Assembly: GCA_963778675.1 (NCBI GenBank) | Contig: CAVZVI010000008.1 | Span: 248,001-312,000, forward strand | DNA: 64,000 nt | Source: CAWCDJ01 sp963778675 | GTDB lineage: Bacteria > Acidobacteriota > Terriglobia > Bryobacterales > Bryobacteraceae | Direction of reading: 5' to 3' | Shown here: positions 1 through 7,185 of the stretch, piece after piece | Numbering within the stretch: position 1 is the stretch's first letter | How the letters are laid out: the number at the start of each line of letters is the position of its first letter | Position numbers and translations under genes: made by a program | Notes under the pieces: generated by a model | What the model saw: the letters and a program-made list of their open reading frames with translations, nothing else | Databases searched by the model: none | Told to the model about the DNA's origin: nothing

Positions 1-1
1 G

Positions 2-367
2 CGCCTGCCGCGAGAACTCTCCGGGGGCCAGAAGCAGCGCGTGGGAATTGCCCGGGCGCTGGCCGCCGAGCCTCCCCTGCTGCTCCTCGACGAGCCCTTC
101 GCCGCGCTCGACCCGATTACCCGCCTGGATCTGCAGCGCCAGTTCCTCGAATTACGGCGCTCCGTGCGCACCGCCGCCCTGTTCGTGACCCACGACGTGC
201 GCGAGGCGCTCATGATGGCGACCCGGATCGCCTTGCTGAAGGACGGAGCCCTCGATGTTCTGGCCGGTCCCGCCGGATTCCTCGATGCGGACACGCCCGA
301 GGCGCGCGCCTTTCTCGCCGGCCTGGAAGAACCGTGGAGACCTGATGAACGGCACACTCGCTTCTGA
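2..367 (+). CDS. Osmoprotectant ABC transporter ATPase (5'-truncated)
   Basis: Last 121 residues of an ABC ATPase; the Walker A part lies before the window. The visible part opens with the ABC signature LSGGQ, followed by Walker B LLLLDEPFAALD and the H-loop FVTHD. The permease and binding protein that follow are of the glycine betaine/choline OpuC/YehXYZ type, so this subunit should power uptake of a quaternary-ammonium osmoprotectant at the inner membrane. Its end overlaps the permease start by 23 bp, indicating one operon with coupled translation. Only a short C-terminal extension follows the catalytic core, so no complete CBS domain pair is present. The family is firm; the exact substrate is inferred from its neighbours. 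Confidence 0.9.
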   Translation, partial: RLPRELSGGQKQRVGIARALAAEPPLLLLDEPFAALDPITRLDLQRQFLELRRSVRTAALFVTHDVREALMMATRIALLKDGALDVLAGPAGFLDADTPEARAFLAGLEEPWRPDERHTRF

Positions 368-962
368 AATTCTGGCGCTCTCCCTCGAACACCTGGAGCT
401 GGTTCTGGTGGCTCTGGCGATCGCCGCCGCCATCGGGCTGCCCGCCGCGGTGCTGCTCACCCGCCGCGCCGCCGGCCGCCGCTGGGTCATGGGGTTCGCC
501 AACATCGCGCAGACCGTACCCAGCCTGGCGCTGTTCGGGTTCCTTCTGCCCATTCCCTTCATCGGAGGAATCGGCAAGCGCACCGCGATCGTCGCACTCT
601 GCCTCTATGCCCTGCTTCCCATCCTTCGCAACACCCTGACCGGCATCCTGGGCGTGGACCGGGCCGTGCGCGAATCGGCCGCTGCCATGGGGATGACCCG
701 CAGCCAGGTGCTGTGGCAGGTGGAGTTGCCGCTGGCGGCGCCCTCCATCGTGGCGGGGCTGCGGATTGCCGCCGTAGCTACCATCGGAACCGCCACCATC
801 GCCGCGGCGATCGGAGGCGGAGGTCTGGGAGTATTCATTTTCCGCGGGATTTCCATGGCCGACACCCGCACCGTACTGGCGGGCGCCGTGCCCGCGGCGG
901 TGATGGCTCTGCTGGCGGACGAGGGGCTGGAATGGATCGAGCGAAAGCTGTCGCGGGCCTGA
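345..962 (+). CDS. Osmoprotectant ABC transporter permease
   Basis: Integral membrane permease of 205 aa with about five hydrophobic segments. The BPD_transp_1 coupling (EAA) loop is seen as ESAAAMGMTRSQVLWQVELP, which contacts the ATPase. The size and the AQTVPSLALFGFLLP segment match OpuCB/YehW permeases for glycine betaine-type solutes. The ATG at 345 is chosen because it gives a normal N-terminus and overlaps the ATPase end. The longer frame from 255 would add 30 residues that overlap the ATPase gene. The gene also overlaps the following binding-protein gene by 31 bp. Confidence 0.9.
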   Translation: MNGTLASEILALSLEHLELVLVALAIAAAIGLPAAVLLTRRAAGRRWVMGFANIAQTVPSLALFGFLLPIPFIGGIGKRTAIVALCLYALLPILRNTLTGILGVDRAVRESAAAMGMTRSQVLWQVELPLAAPSIVAGLRIAAVATIGTATIAAAIGGGGLGVFIFRGISMADTRTVLAGAVPAAVMALLADEGLEWIERKLSRA

Positions 963-1822
963 TCGCGCTGCTGCTGGCCGCCGCATGCGGGAGGCAGCCG
1001 CGCATTGTCGTGGGCTCCAAGAACTTCACCGAACAGGTGCTGCTGGGCGAAATTCTGGCGCAGCAGATCGAGCGCCGGCTGGGCGTTCCGGTCGAGCGCA
1101 AGCTCGATCTGGGAGGCACGCTTCTGGCGCACGAAGCGCTGGTCCGCGGCTCGATCGACCTTTACCCCGAATATACCGGCACCGCGCTGACCACGGTCCT
1201 CAAACAACGGCCGCTGGCCGATCGCCATGCGGCTTTCGAACAGGTCAGCGCGGAGTATCGACACCGCTGGAACCTGGACTGGCTCCCGCCCCTGGGGTTC
1301 AACGATACCTTCGCTATGATCGTCAGCAACCGGACTGCCCGCTCCGCCGGCATCGCCACGCTATCGGAGGCGGCGGCCAGCCGGCCCTGGCGCCTGGGAA
1401 TCGGCTACGAGTTCCAGCAGCGCCCCGACGGTCTCGAAGGTCTGCTCAAAACCTATGGATTGCGGGTTCAGGGGTCGCCCATCACCATGGACCTCGGACT
1501 CCTGTACCAGGCCTTGAAATCCGGCAAGGTAGACATGATCGCCGCCAACTCGACGGACGGATTGGCTTCGTTCCTCCCCGTGACCGTCCTTCAGGATGAC
1601 CGGCACTACTTCCCGCCGTACGAGTGCGCGGTCGTTGTGCGGGAGGAGGCCCTCAGGCAATATCCGGATTTGAAAGCTGCCTTGACGGAACTCTCCGGGA
1701 AGATCTCCGATTCAACGATGAGAAAGCTGAATTATCAAGTAGATGGCGAGCATCGACCCGTATCGGAAGTGGCGCGGGCTTTCTTAGGTAGTACTGCCAG
1801 TACAGATATGGTACAATACTAA
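932..1822 (+). CDS. Osmoprotectant-binding lipoprotein (OpuCC/OsmF-like)
   Basis: Periplasmic substrate-binding protein of 296 aa. The N-terminus has a short hydrophobic stretch ending in a lipobox, LLAAAC, with Cys19 as the predicted lipid anchor. The mature part starts with IVVGSKNFTEQVLLGE, a hallmark of the OpuAC glycine betaine-binding family. It continues with LDLGGT and IDLYPEYTGTALT, both typical of OpuCC/ProX-like proteins. ATG 932 gives a clean signal peptide; the frame is open further upstream but only inside the permease gene. Third gene of the osmoprotectant operon. The ligand (betaine, choline or other) cannot be told from sequence alone. Confidence 0.92.
   Translation: MDRAKAVAGLIALLLAAACGRQPRIVVGSKNFTEQVLLGEILAQQIERRLGVPVERKLDLGGTLLAHEALVRGSIDLYPEYTGTALTTVLKQRPLADRHAAFEQVSAEYRHRWNLDWLPPLGFNDTFAMIVSNRTARSAGIATLSEAAASRPWRLGIGYEFQQRPDGLEGLLKTYGLRVQGSPITMDLGLLYQALKSGKVDMIAANSTDGLASFLPVTVLQDDRHYFPPYECAVVVREEALRQYPDLKAALTELSGKISDSTMRKLNYQVDGEHRPVSEVARAFLGSTASTDMVQY
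1809..1817 (+). promoter_or_regulatory. Extended -10 promoter TGGTACAAT
   Basis: TG-G-TACAAT at the very end of the binding-protein gene, 54 bp before the next ATG. It fits an extended -10 element that could transcribe the small membrane gene at 1871 separately. No good -35 is visible. Confidence 0.4.
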
Positions 1823-1870
1823 CTTCCTTCCCTTTCCCGCCGAAGGGATCATGGAGTTTCGGCTAACATC

Positions 1871-2071
1871 ATGCTACGCGCTCTCGGATGTCTCGGATTA
1901 GGGATAGGGTTCCTGCTGATTTCTCCCGCATTCCGGGCTACTTTGCTTGACTCTCTAGGTAGCGGGCTCCAGAACATGGACAAGCACAGCCCGTGGTCCT
2001 ATGTTTGCGCCGGGGTGCTCACCCTGGTATTCCTGATGGTCTACCTTTATAGGGCGGCTCAGCCTCGCTGA
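1871..2071 (+). CDS. Small two-TM membrane protein
   Basis: A 66-residue protein I do not recognise. It has two hydrophobic segments, residues 3-19 (starting ALGCLGLGIGFLLIS) and about 43-61 (YVCAGVLTLVFLMVYLY), joined by a short polar linker. This suggests an inner-membrane hairpin protein. It lies 48 bp after the osmoprotectant operon, with an extended -10 box in between. It ends 9 bp before the convergent merR gene. No clear ribosome binding site is seen, so translation is less certain than for its neighbours. Confidence 0.55.
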   Translation: MLRALGCLGLGIGFLLISPAFRATLLDSLGSGLQNMDKHSPWSYVCAGVLTLVFLMVYLYRAAQPR

Positions 2072-2080
2072 ACGCTCCCC

Positions 2081-2584
2081 TCAGACCGCGCGCGCGCGGC
2101 GCGAAGGAACCTGCGTTTCGGAGCGCGCCGGCTTCCGTTCGCCAGCCGCGGTCAACCGCTTGACCTGGTCGGTCACGCAGACCAGGAACATGGGCTGACG
2201 GGCGTTCTTCAACAGGTCGATGATCCGGTTCGGAGCTTCTTCGAGATAGATCGACTTGCCGTCGGTCAACAGGTGAATGTCGGACGTAGACTCCAGGGCT
2301 TCGCTCAGCCGTTTGCCCATGTCCTTTTGCAGGAAGCGAAGCACGCGCCGGATCTTTTGCAGGGAGAACCCTTTGCGCCGCAGTTCCGCAATTACCGAAA
2401 TCTCCACGACCTCTTCGGGCATGTAAATCCGCTTGTGGCCGTCCTGCCGCGGGGATACGACATTACGCTCGTCCCACCACTGCAACTGACGAAGGCTAAC
2501 ACCGCAGATCCGGGCGACTTCGCTGCTGTTAAAGCCCCGGCCTTCGGACGGAGAGGACTGCGCGGACTTCCTGCCTTTGAACAT
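2081..2584 (-). CDS. MerR-family transcriptional regulator
   Basis: A 167-aa DNA-binding protein. Residues 18-85 form a MerR winged helix-turn-helix: a first helix in FNSSEVARICGVSLRQLQWW, then KRIYMPEEVVEISVIAELR and the KGFSLQKIRRVLRFL helix. The C-terminus lacks the Cys pairs of metal-sensing MerR proteins and ends in a basic tail. A -35/-10 pair stands 39 bp before the start (separate entry). It resembles MerR proteins of HspR/ligand-free type, but its effector and targets are unknown. It converges with the small membrane gene. Confidence 0.88.
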   Translation of the reverse strand: MFKGRKSAQSSPSEGRGFNSSEVARICGVSLRQLQWWDERNVVSPRQDGHKRIYMPEEVVEISVIAELRRKGFSLQKIRRVLRFLQKDMGKRLSEALESTSDIHLLTDGKSIYLEEAPNRIIDLLKNARQPMFLVCVTDQVKRLTAAGERKPARSETQVPSRRARAV

Positions 2585-2622
2585 TTTTCGCCACTTCCGT
2601 TGTTAAATTAGTGCCACCTTGG

Positions 2623-2650
2623 ATTGTACATGGGCCATCGGCCGTGTCAA
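2623..2650 (-). promoter_or_regulatory. merR promoter (TTGACA-16-TACAAT)
   Basis: On the minus strand TTGACA (2650-2645) is followed after 16 bp by TACAAT (2628-2623), 38 bp before the merR ATG. This is the best sigma-70 type promoter in the window. Confidence 0.7.
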
Positions 2651-2814
2651 TAGGGGTTGGCCGGAAGAAAAACGGGGAGCGAGGTCCGAATTCTCCTTGG
2701 GAGAAGTGCTCGCCTTCACCATGCCCCCGGCAATGCTGTGTGGAGCCGTACGCGCGGGACGCGGTGCGGACGTTCGCGTGCTGAAGTCGCCAGTACACTG
2801 GGATGGGAGGAACT

Positions 2815-3093
2815 ATGGCGATGACTATGGGAAACGGAAATAGCCGGTTGATCTGGATCGGAGTCGCGGCTGGAACCGCGATCGGAGTCGGAATCGCACT
2901 CTCGCGGCGGAAGAAATCCGGATGGGAAACGGCCCGGGCCGTATCGCGGCGAATGGCCAATCGCTCCGGAGACCTTGCGGACGCGACGAAAGATATTATG
3001 GAGCGCGTGAAGACCATCTACGAAGAGGGTTGCCGCGTGGTGGAAGATGCCACCGAACTCTGGGAACACGGGCGTAAGCTCGTGGGCGTGTAG
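2815..3093 (+). CDS. YtxH-like single-TM protein
   Basis: A 92-aa protein with one N-terminal membrane helix (about residues 10-27, LIWIGVAAGTAIGVGIAL), a basic RRKK stop-transfer and a helical amphipathic tail. This layout matches YtxH-type stress proteins, although identity to the family cannot be measured here. Start 2815 is preferred because GGGAGG ends 5 bp before it; an in-frame ATG at 2803 lies ahead of that ribosome binding site. Function is unknown; envelope stress is a guess from the family. Confidence 0.7.
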   Translation: MAMTMGNGNSRLIWIGVAAGTAIGVGIALSRRKKSGWETARAVSRRMANRSGDLADATKDIMERVKTIYEEGCRVVEDATELWEHGRKLVGV

Positions 3094-3504
3094 AAAATCG
3101 GTACTTCGCCTTCATACTGTACCCAGTCCATTAGTACGGACAGAACCGGCTGTGGTCTTCCCTTCGTTGTTGTCCGCCCGCAACCGCCGCGGCCTACCGG
3201 TCCCCCGAACGGATTCGAGGAAAGCCTGCCGGCGCCCGTGCCGCTATCTGCCTTTCCGCCGTCCGCCGGAAGCGCTGGAAGGTCGCTAGTATTGCCGGCC
3301 TTCGACAGCTCCCCACACCGTGATGAGCAACCGGGCAGACAGGCCCAAAGACTGACCGGTTGGAGCCAAACTGCCCTCCAAATTCAGTCGAGCCTTTTGT
3401 CGGCGCTAATAACAATCTTATTTTCAATAGGTTGCAAGCAGGAATTTCAGTTGGTAGGAATGCTACAATAAAGACGTCCCCCCTTCAGGAAATCAGGTGA
3501 CGTT
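3094..3504. other. Non-coding gap of 411 bp
   Basis: No reading frame here looks like a gene; the short open frames lack a ribosome binding site and protein-like composition. The only signal seen is the extended -10 box at 3461-3469. The long leader could hold a small RNA, but no clear fold or terminator is visible. Confidence 0.5.
3461..3469 (+). promoter_or_regulatory. Extended -10 promoter TGCTACAAT
   Basis: TG-C-TACAAT, 35 bp before the ATG of the 51-codon gene. It fits an extended -10 box giving a leader of about 30 nt. Confidence 0.55.
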
Positions 3505-3660
3505 ATGAAGACCCGCAAATTTTGGCCCCTGGACTACGACCCCGAAGGTGAAATCTACGAAAACCTGGCGTGGGATCTGCCGGGCTTCCGTCGCCGCCGG
3601 AAAACTCACGCTCCGCCGGCCAGCGCCGCCAAGCCGGCAAAGAGAAGAGCGGAGTTGTAG
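3505..3660 (+). CDS. Small basic protein, 51 aa
   Basis: A short gene supported by an extended -10 promoter, an AGGTGA ribosome binding site 4 bp before the ATG, and a perfect hairpin 16 bp after the stop. The protein starts MKTRKFWPLDYDPEGEIYEN. It has an aromatic/acidic N-terminal half and a very basic Arg/Lys/Pro/Ala tail (RRRRKTH, then KPAKRRAEL). It has no signal peptide or membrane segment. I do not recognise a family. The tail could bind nucleic acid or membrane, but that is only a guess. Confidence 0.6.
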   Translation: MKTRKFWPLDYDPEGEIYENLAWDLPGFRRRRKTHAPPASAAKPAKRRAEL

Positions 3661-3676
3661 CGTAGCAATGTCCTAT

Positions 3677-3710
3677 TTCTTCCGGATCCGCCCGGCCGGA
3701 TCCGGAAGAA
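3677..3710. repeat. Perfect 14-bp inverted repeat hairpin
   Basis: Arms 3677-3690 (TTCTTCCGGATCCG) and 3697-3710 are exact reverse complements around a 6-nt loop. It lies 16 bp after the 51-codon gene and could end or stabilise its transcript. No U-run follows on either strand, so it is not a standard intrinsic terminator. Confidence 0.75.
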
Positions 3711-3843
3711 CAGTTGACTTTAGGTAATCCTTACATCCCAGGCGGTACTATGGCTCTGTTCAAAATCGCGGCGATCATTTGAAAAAAAACGGGTTAGGGT
3801 GAACGGCTGCTGGATTGCTATGTTGGTCGCGAGGTTTTGAACT

Positions 3844-4617
3844 ATGAAAGCTTTCTTTGCGACCACGTTCATCGTTACAGGCGCCCTGCTTGCTGGTGGC
3901 TGTGCAACCAAGAAGTACGTGCGTAACACGACTGCCCCGATCCAGGCCAAGGTGGATCAGGTCGGCGAGCAGACGACTCAGAATGGCCAGCAGATCCAGG
4001 ACACTCGCAACCAGGTGAAGCAGGTTGACGAAAAGGCAACAGCCGGGATCAGTGCGGCACAGGAAAGGGCGTCCGCTGCCGACCAGCATGCGGCAACCGC
4101 CGATCAACACGCGACCGACGCTATGAATCGCGCTTCTCAGGCGGACCAAAAGGCCGACCAGAATACCCAGGCTCTAGGCTCGCTCCGTCAGGTAGTATCG
4201 AACATCGACGACTACAAGCTGCAGACTACGGTTTCCGTACCGTTCCGCTTCAACCGCTACACGCTCTCGAACGACGCCCAGCAGGATCTGGACAAGCTCG
4301 CCGATGGCGTGAAGGCCGACAAGCGATTTTTCATCGCGGTGGAAGGCTACACCGACAGCACCGGCTCGAAGCAGTACAACGAGACTCTGAGCCGCCAGCG
4401 CGCCAATTCCGTCGTCGAATACCTGGTAGCCAAGCACGACATTCCGATCTATCGCATTCACATGATCGGCTTGGGAGAAGAGCGTCCCGTGGACGAAGCC
4501 CACAATCGCGAAGCTCGTGCGAAGAACCGCAGGGTAGAGGTCAAGGTCTTCAGCGCCGACCAGGTGACCGCCTCGCTCAATCGGGATAGCGCCAGCGCCG
4601 ATCGTACACAAAAGTAA
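3844..4617 (+). CDS. OmpA/Pal-family peptidoglycan-binding lipoprotein
   Basis: A 257-aa outer-membrane lipoprotein. The signal peptide ends in the lipobox LAGGC with Cys20. Residues about 35-120 are a Gln/Ala-rich helical region with a repeated ADQHA motif, likely a coiled-coil spacer. Residues about 135-245 form the OmpA C-terminal domain, with a VPFRFNRYTLSNDAQQDL start, a GYTDSTG strand and the RAKNRRVEV end that contacts peptidoglycan. The role would be tethering the outer membrane to the wall. It is a single gene with its own strong terminator; no tol-pal genes are nearby. Confidence 0.93.
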   Translation: MKAFFATTFIVTGALLAGGCATKKYVRNTTAPIQAKVDQVGEQTTQNGQQIQDTRNQVKQVDEKATAGISAAQERASAADQHAATADQHATDAMNRASQADQKADQNTQALGSLRQVVSNIDDYKLQTTVSVPFRFNRYTLSNDAQQDLDKLADGVKADKRFFIAVEGYTDSTGSKQYNETLSRQRANSVVEYLVAKHDIPIYRIHMIGLGEERPVDEAHNREARAKNRRVEVKVFSADQVTASLNRDSASADRTQK

Positions 4618-4650
4618 CCCGGAGATTTTTGAGTTAGAGAACCGTCTGAG

Positions 4651-4678
4651 GAGCCGCCGCCGCGCGGCTCTTTTTTTT
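4651..4678 (+). terminator. Intrinsic terminator of the OmpA gene
   Basis: GAGCCGC and GCGGCTC pair in a short GC-rich hairpin followed directly by eight T residues. It overlaps the stop end of the convergent membrane gene by 2 bp. Confidence 0.9.
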
Positions 4679-5372
4679 ATGGGGCGGCCGCTGCTTTGGC
4701 CGGGTGCTGCCGAAAGGTCCTCCACCAGATGTAGAGGACGGACACGTTGGCGACGAGCATCAGGATATTGCCGGCCATTACTCCGCCGATGCCGTGGCTG
4801 ATGGCCCGGATCGCTTCGCCGATGGCCTCACTGGTAAATTGGATCCCGAGCGAGCCGCTCAACAGAAGCAGGCGCTTGTCCTTTTCCCGGGAGCCGATCA
4901 ACATTGCCCACAACGCCAGGTCCAGGATCGTCGAGCTGAAGTTCAGGTCTCGGGACCAGGGAGTCATCCAGGTGCTGAGCGCCACGTGGGGCCCGTAGTG
5001 AACCAGGAACGAGATTCCGGCGAAGAGAATCGCTCCGGCCACGAGAAGAACTCTCACCATCCGCCGGGGCCCGATGTTCTTCGTGGCGTGGTAAATCAGG
5101 CTGATGACGAGGGCGAATACAAGCGCCTGCATGATCCCTTCATTCGTCCAGTACCAGAACACCCGGTTGCCTTTGGCGCCGCGAATCCCGGCAAAGTAGG
5201 CGGTGTTCACCGAGATATCGATCGCGGTGGTCAAAAAATAGCCGAGGCAATACAGGAAGAAAAAGGGATAGCGCCGGTAGTGCCCCCGCAGCAGCGCACC
5301 AATGACGAGGAGTTCAAGGGGAACCGCAATCGTCCAGGCGACCACCTGTACAACTAGTTGCATGAACTCCAA
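4677..5372 (-). CDS. Polytopic membrane protein of unknown function
   Basis: A 231-aa integral membrane protein with about seven hydrophobic segments spread over its length, for example WTIAVPLELLVIGALL near the N-terminus, VLLVAGAILFAGISFLV and MAGNILMLVANVSVLYIWW near the end. Short loops contain RGHYRRYPFFFLYC and FWYWTNEGIMQ. I do not recognise transport or enzyme motifs. It is a monocistronic gene, convergent with the OmpA lipoprotein and divided from it by the terminator. The gene is clear; the function is not. Confidence 0.8.
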   Translation of the reverse strand: MEFMQLVVQVVAWTIAVPLELLVIGALLRGHYRRYPFFFLYCLGYFLTTAIDISVNTAYFAGIRGAKGNRVFWYWTNEGIMQALVFALVISLIYHATKNIGPRRMVRVLLVAGAILFAGISFLVHYGPHVALSTWMTPWSRDLNFSSTILDLALWAMLIGSREKDKRLLLLSGSLGIQFTSEAIGEAIRAISHGIGGVMAGNILMLVANVSVLYIWWRTFRQHPAKAAAAP

Positions 5373-5437
5373 TTCTAGGACGAGGCGCTAGCGGTTCGGA
5401 AATGGTTACCGGCAACGGGCCGACTTCCTGGAGGCGA

Positions 5438-6103
5438 TTACGCAGTCAAACTGGAACCGGTGCCCTCCCAGGGATCCGGCGGCATGGTGGGGCCGTGCTT
5501 CTGGAAGCTGGAGCCGGTGCCTTCCCAGGGGTCGGGCGGCATCGTCGGTCCGTGCGCAATCAAGCTGGAACCGGTGCCCTCCCAGGGATCCGGCGGCATG
5601 GTGGGGCCGTGCTTCTGGAAGCTGGAGCCGGTGCCTTCCCAGGGGTCGGGCGGCATCGTCGGTCCGTGCGCAATCAAGCTGGAACCGGTGCCCTCCCAGG
5701 GATCCGGCGGCATGGTGGGGCCGTGCTTCTGGAAATTGGAGCCGGTGCCTTCCCAGGGGTCGGGCGGCATCGTCGGTCCGTGCGCAATCAAACTGGAACC
5801 GGTGCCCTCCCAGGGATCCGGCGGCATGGTGGGGCCGTGCTTCTGGAAGCTGGAGCCGGTGCCTTCCCAGGGGTCGGGCGGCATTGTCGGTCCGTGCGCG
5901 ACCAGGTTCGAGCCAGTTCCTTCCCACGGATCCGGAGGCATCGTCGGACCATGCGCCGTTATGGCCACTTCCGGGAGCAGAAGCCGGTCAACAGGGAGCG
6001 GCGCGGTATTGCCCGACAGCAGATTCACGCTGCAAGCCGCCAGGAAGGTCAGCGCAATCGCGGCGAAAGTGATCTTGTTACTCAGAAGTTTGTGCATAGT
6101 CAT
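5438..6103 (-). CDS. Lipoprotein of nine tandem 19-residue repeats
   Basis: A 221-aa predicted lipoprotein. The signal peptide ends in LAAC (Cys24). A linker of about 26 residues follows (NLLSGNTAPLPVDRLLLPEV), then nine 19-residue repeats run to the last codon. Every unit starts HGPTMPPDPWEGTGS and ends alternately in S/N-L-I/V/T-A or S/N-F-Q-K, so the DNA period is a 114-bp dimer. The ATG at 6103 is chosen because AAGGAG lies 5 bp upstream; ATGs at 6121 and 6097 are also in frame. The Pro-, Trp- and Gly-rich units carry no Cys. I recognise no family. It could be a surface or wall-linked repeat protein, or a precursor of released peptides; neither is shown. Confidence 0.8.
   Translation of the reverse strand: MTMHKLLSNKITFAAIALTFLAACSVNLLSGNTAPLPVDRLLLPEVAITAHGPTMPPDPWEGTGSNLVAHGPTMPPDPWEGTGSSFQKHGPTMPPDPWEGTGSSLIAHGPTMPPDPWEGTGSNFQKHGPTMPPDPWEGTGSSLIAHGPTMPPDPWEGTGSSFQKHGPTMPPDPWEGTGSSLIAHGPTMPPDPWEGTGSSFQKHGPTMPPDPWEGTGSSLTA
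5441..5953 (-). repeat. Nine tandem 57-bp repeats (114-bp dimers)
   Basis: 513 bp made of nine 57-bp units. Four copies of the 114-bp dimer (upper ends near 5574, 5688, 5802 and 5916) are almost identical. The unit encoding the first protein repeat is the most diverged. The period is a multiple of three, which keeps several frames open on both strands. Confidence 0.95.
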
Positions 6104-6237
6104 CAAAGCTCCTTGGTTCATAATTGAACAGAGTGTTAGTGCGTTTTATCACCTGTAGTGTAGTATGGGGTCATAAATAACCATAGGGGATATAGGGTAA
6201 TCCCCCCACACGGTCGTGGTGATGTTCGATTCAGCCC

Positions 6238-7116
6238 TTACGGGCGATGCGAGCGAAAAACGCTCTGGGGATAGGCGGGATCCGAGGTGAATTGCTGCTC
6301 GCGAGGGTAGTCCAGCCGCATGTCGGCGGTCACTTCGTTCAACATCTCCAGATCCGCTACCTTGCTCTCCATGGCGAACGCCGTGAGCAGCAAGTTATCG
6401 CAGATCGAGTTGATGAGCCGGGGTATGCCTTGCGAGCGGAAATGGATTTCAGCGATCAGCTCCTGGGAAAAGATGGGCTGGTCGGCAAGGCCCGCCCGCG
6501 CCATGCGCGAGCAGATATAGGCGGACGTTTCCTGGTCGCTGAATCCACGGAGCGAACAACGCAGGGAGATCCGCTGCTTGAGCTGGCGGAACTCCACCCG
6601 CTCCAGCTTGGCGTCGAGTTCCTGTTGCCCGGCGAGGATAATCTGCAGCAGCTTCCCCCGGCGGTTCTCCAGGTTGCCGAGAAGGCGGACCTCCTCGAGC
6701 ACGTCCCACTCGAGGTTGTGCGCTTCATCCACAATCAGCACGGTGGTGCGGCCGGCGGTGGAGCGCTCGAGCAGCAGGGAGTTCAGGGAAAGCAGGACCT
6801 CGGTCTTCGACAGGCGGTTGCACCGAAGATCGAAATCATACGCCAGCAGGTCGAAGAACTGTTCGACCGTGAGACGGGAATTGACCAGGGATGCGAATGC
6901 GATCTGCTGCGAGTCGAGGAAGTCTCTCAGGCACTCGAGCATGGTCGTCTTGCCGGTGCCGACCTCGCCGGTAAGGACAATAAAACCCTTGCGGCTTTGA
7001 ACGCCGTAGATCAGGTTGGCCAAGGCCTCTTCGTGCTGCGAGCTGCGGAACAGAAACGCCGGGTCCGGGCTCATGTTGAACGGGTTCTGCGTAAATCCGA
7101 AGAAGGCGTTATACAT
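6238..7116 (-). CDS. ExeA/GspA-like AAA+ ATPase
   Basis: A 292-aa cytoplasmic AAA+ ATPase. The start MYNAFFGFTQNPFNMSPDPA is the typical opening of the ExeA/GspA family. Walker A is GEVGTGKTT (residues 50-58) and Walker B is VLIVDEAHN. The sensor/arginine region is GNLENRR and LKQRISLRCSL. The lid part carries SQGIPRLINSICDNLLL. In type II secretion ExeA works with a peptidoglycan-binding partner. Here there is no C-terminal wall-binding domain and no secretion genes nearby, so its partner is unknown. ATG 7116 is used; a GTG at 7155 would add 13 residues. It lies between infC and the repeat lipoprotein on the same strand. Confidence 0.88.
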   Translation of the reverse strand: MYNAFFGFTQNPFNMSPDPAFLFRSSQHEEALANLIYGVQSRKGFIVLTGEVGTGKTTMLECLRDFLDSQQIAFASLVNSRLTVEQFFDLLAYDFDLRCNRLSKTEVLLSLNSLLLERSTAGRTTVLIVDEAHNLEWDVLEEVRLLGNLENRRGKLLQIILAGQQELDAKLERVEFRQLKQRISLRCSLRGFSDQETSAYICSRMARAGLADQPIFSQELIAEIHFRSQGIPRLINSICDNLLLTAFAMESKVADLEMLNEVTADMRLDYPREQQFTSDPAYPQSVFRSHRP

Positions 7117-7185
7117 ACCTGAAAGCTGCCCGGGTGACCCTTCGCATCTTATCACGGGCTTCGCAGCTCAGGCCGTCTGAGTGCA

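Noticed and set aside
3677..3710. Intrinsic terminator
   Set aside because: The stem is perfect but no T-run follows on either strand; it is listed as a hairpin instead.
5441..5953. Possible CRISPR array
   Set aside because: Repeats are contiguous 57-bp units without unique spacers, and lie inside a coding frame.
5402..6158. Long plus-strand frames across the repeat lipoprotein
   Set aside because: The 57-bp period is a multiple of three, so all frames without a stop in one unit stay open. They lack a signal peptide or ribosome binding site; the minus-strand lipoprotein has both.
6186..6208. GGGGAT/ATCCCC hairpin between the repeat lipoprotein and the ATPase
   Set aside because: Six-bp stem without a T-run and no clear link to a promoter; too weak to call.
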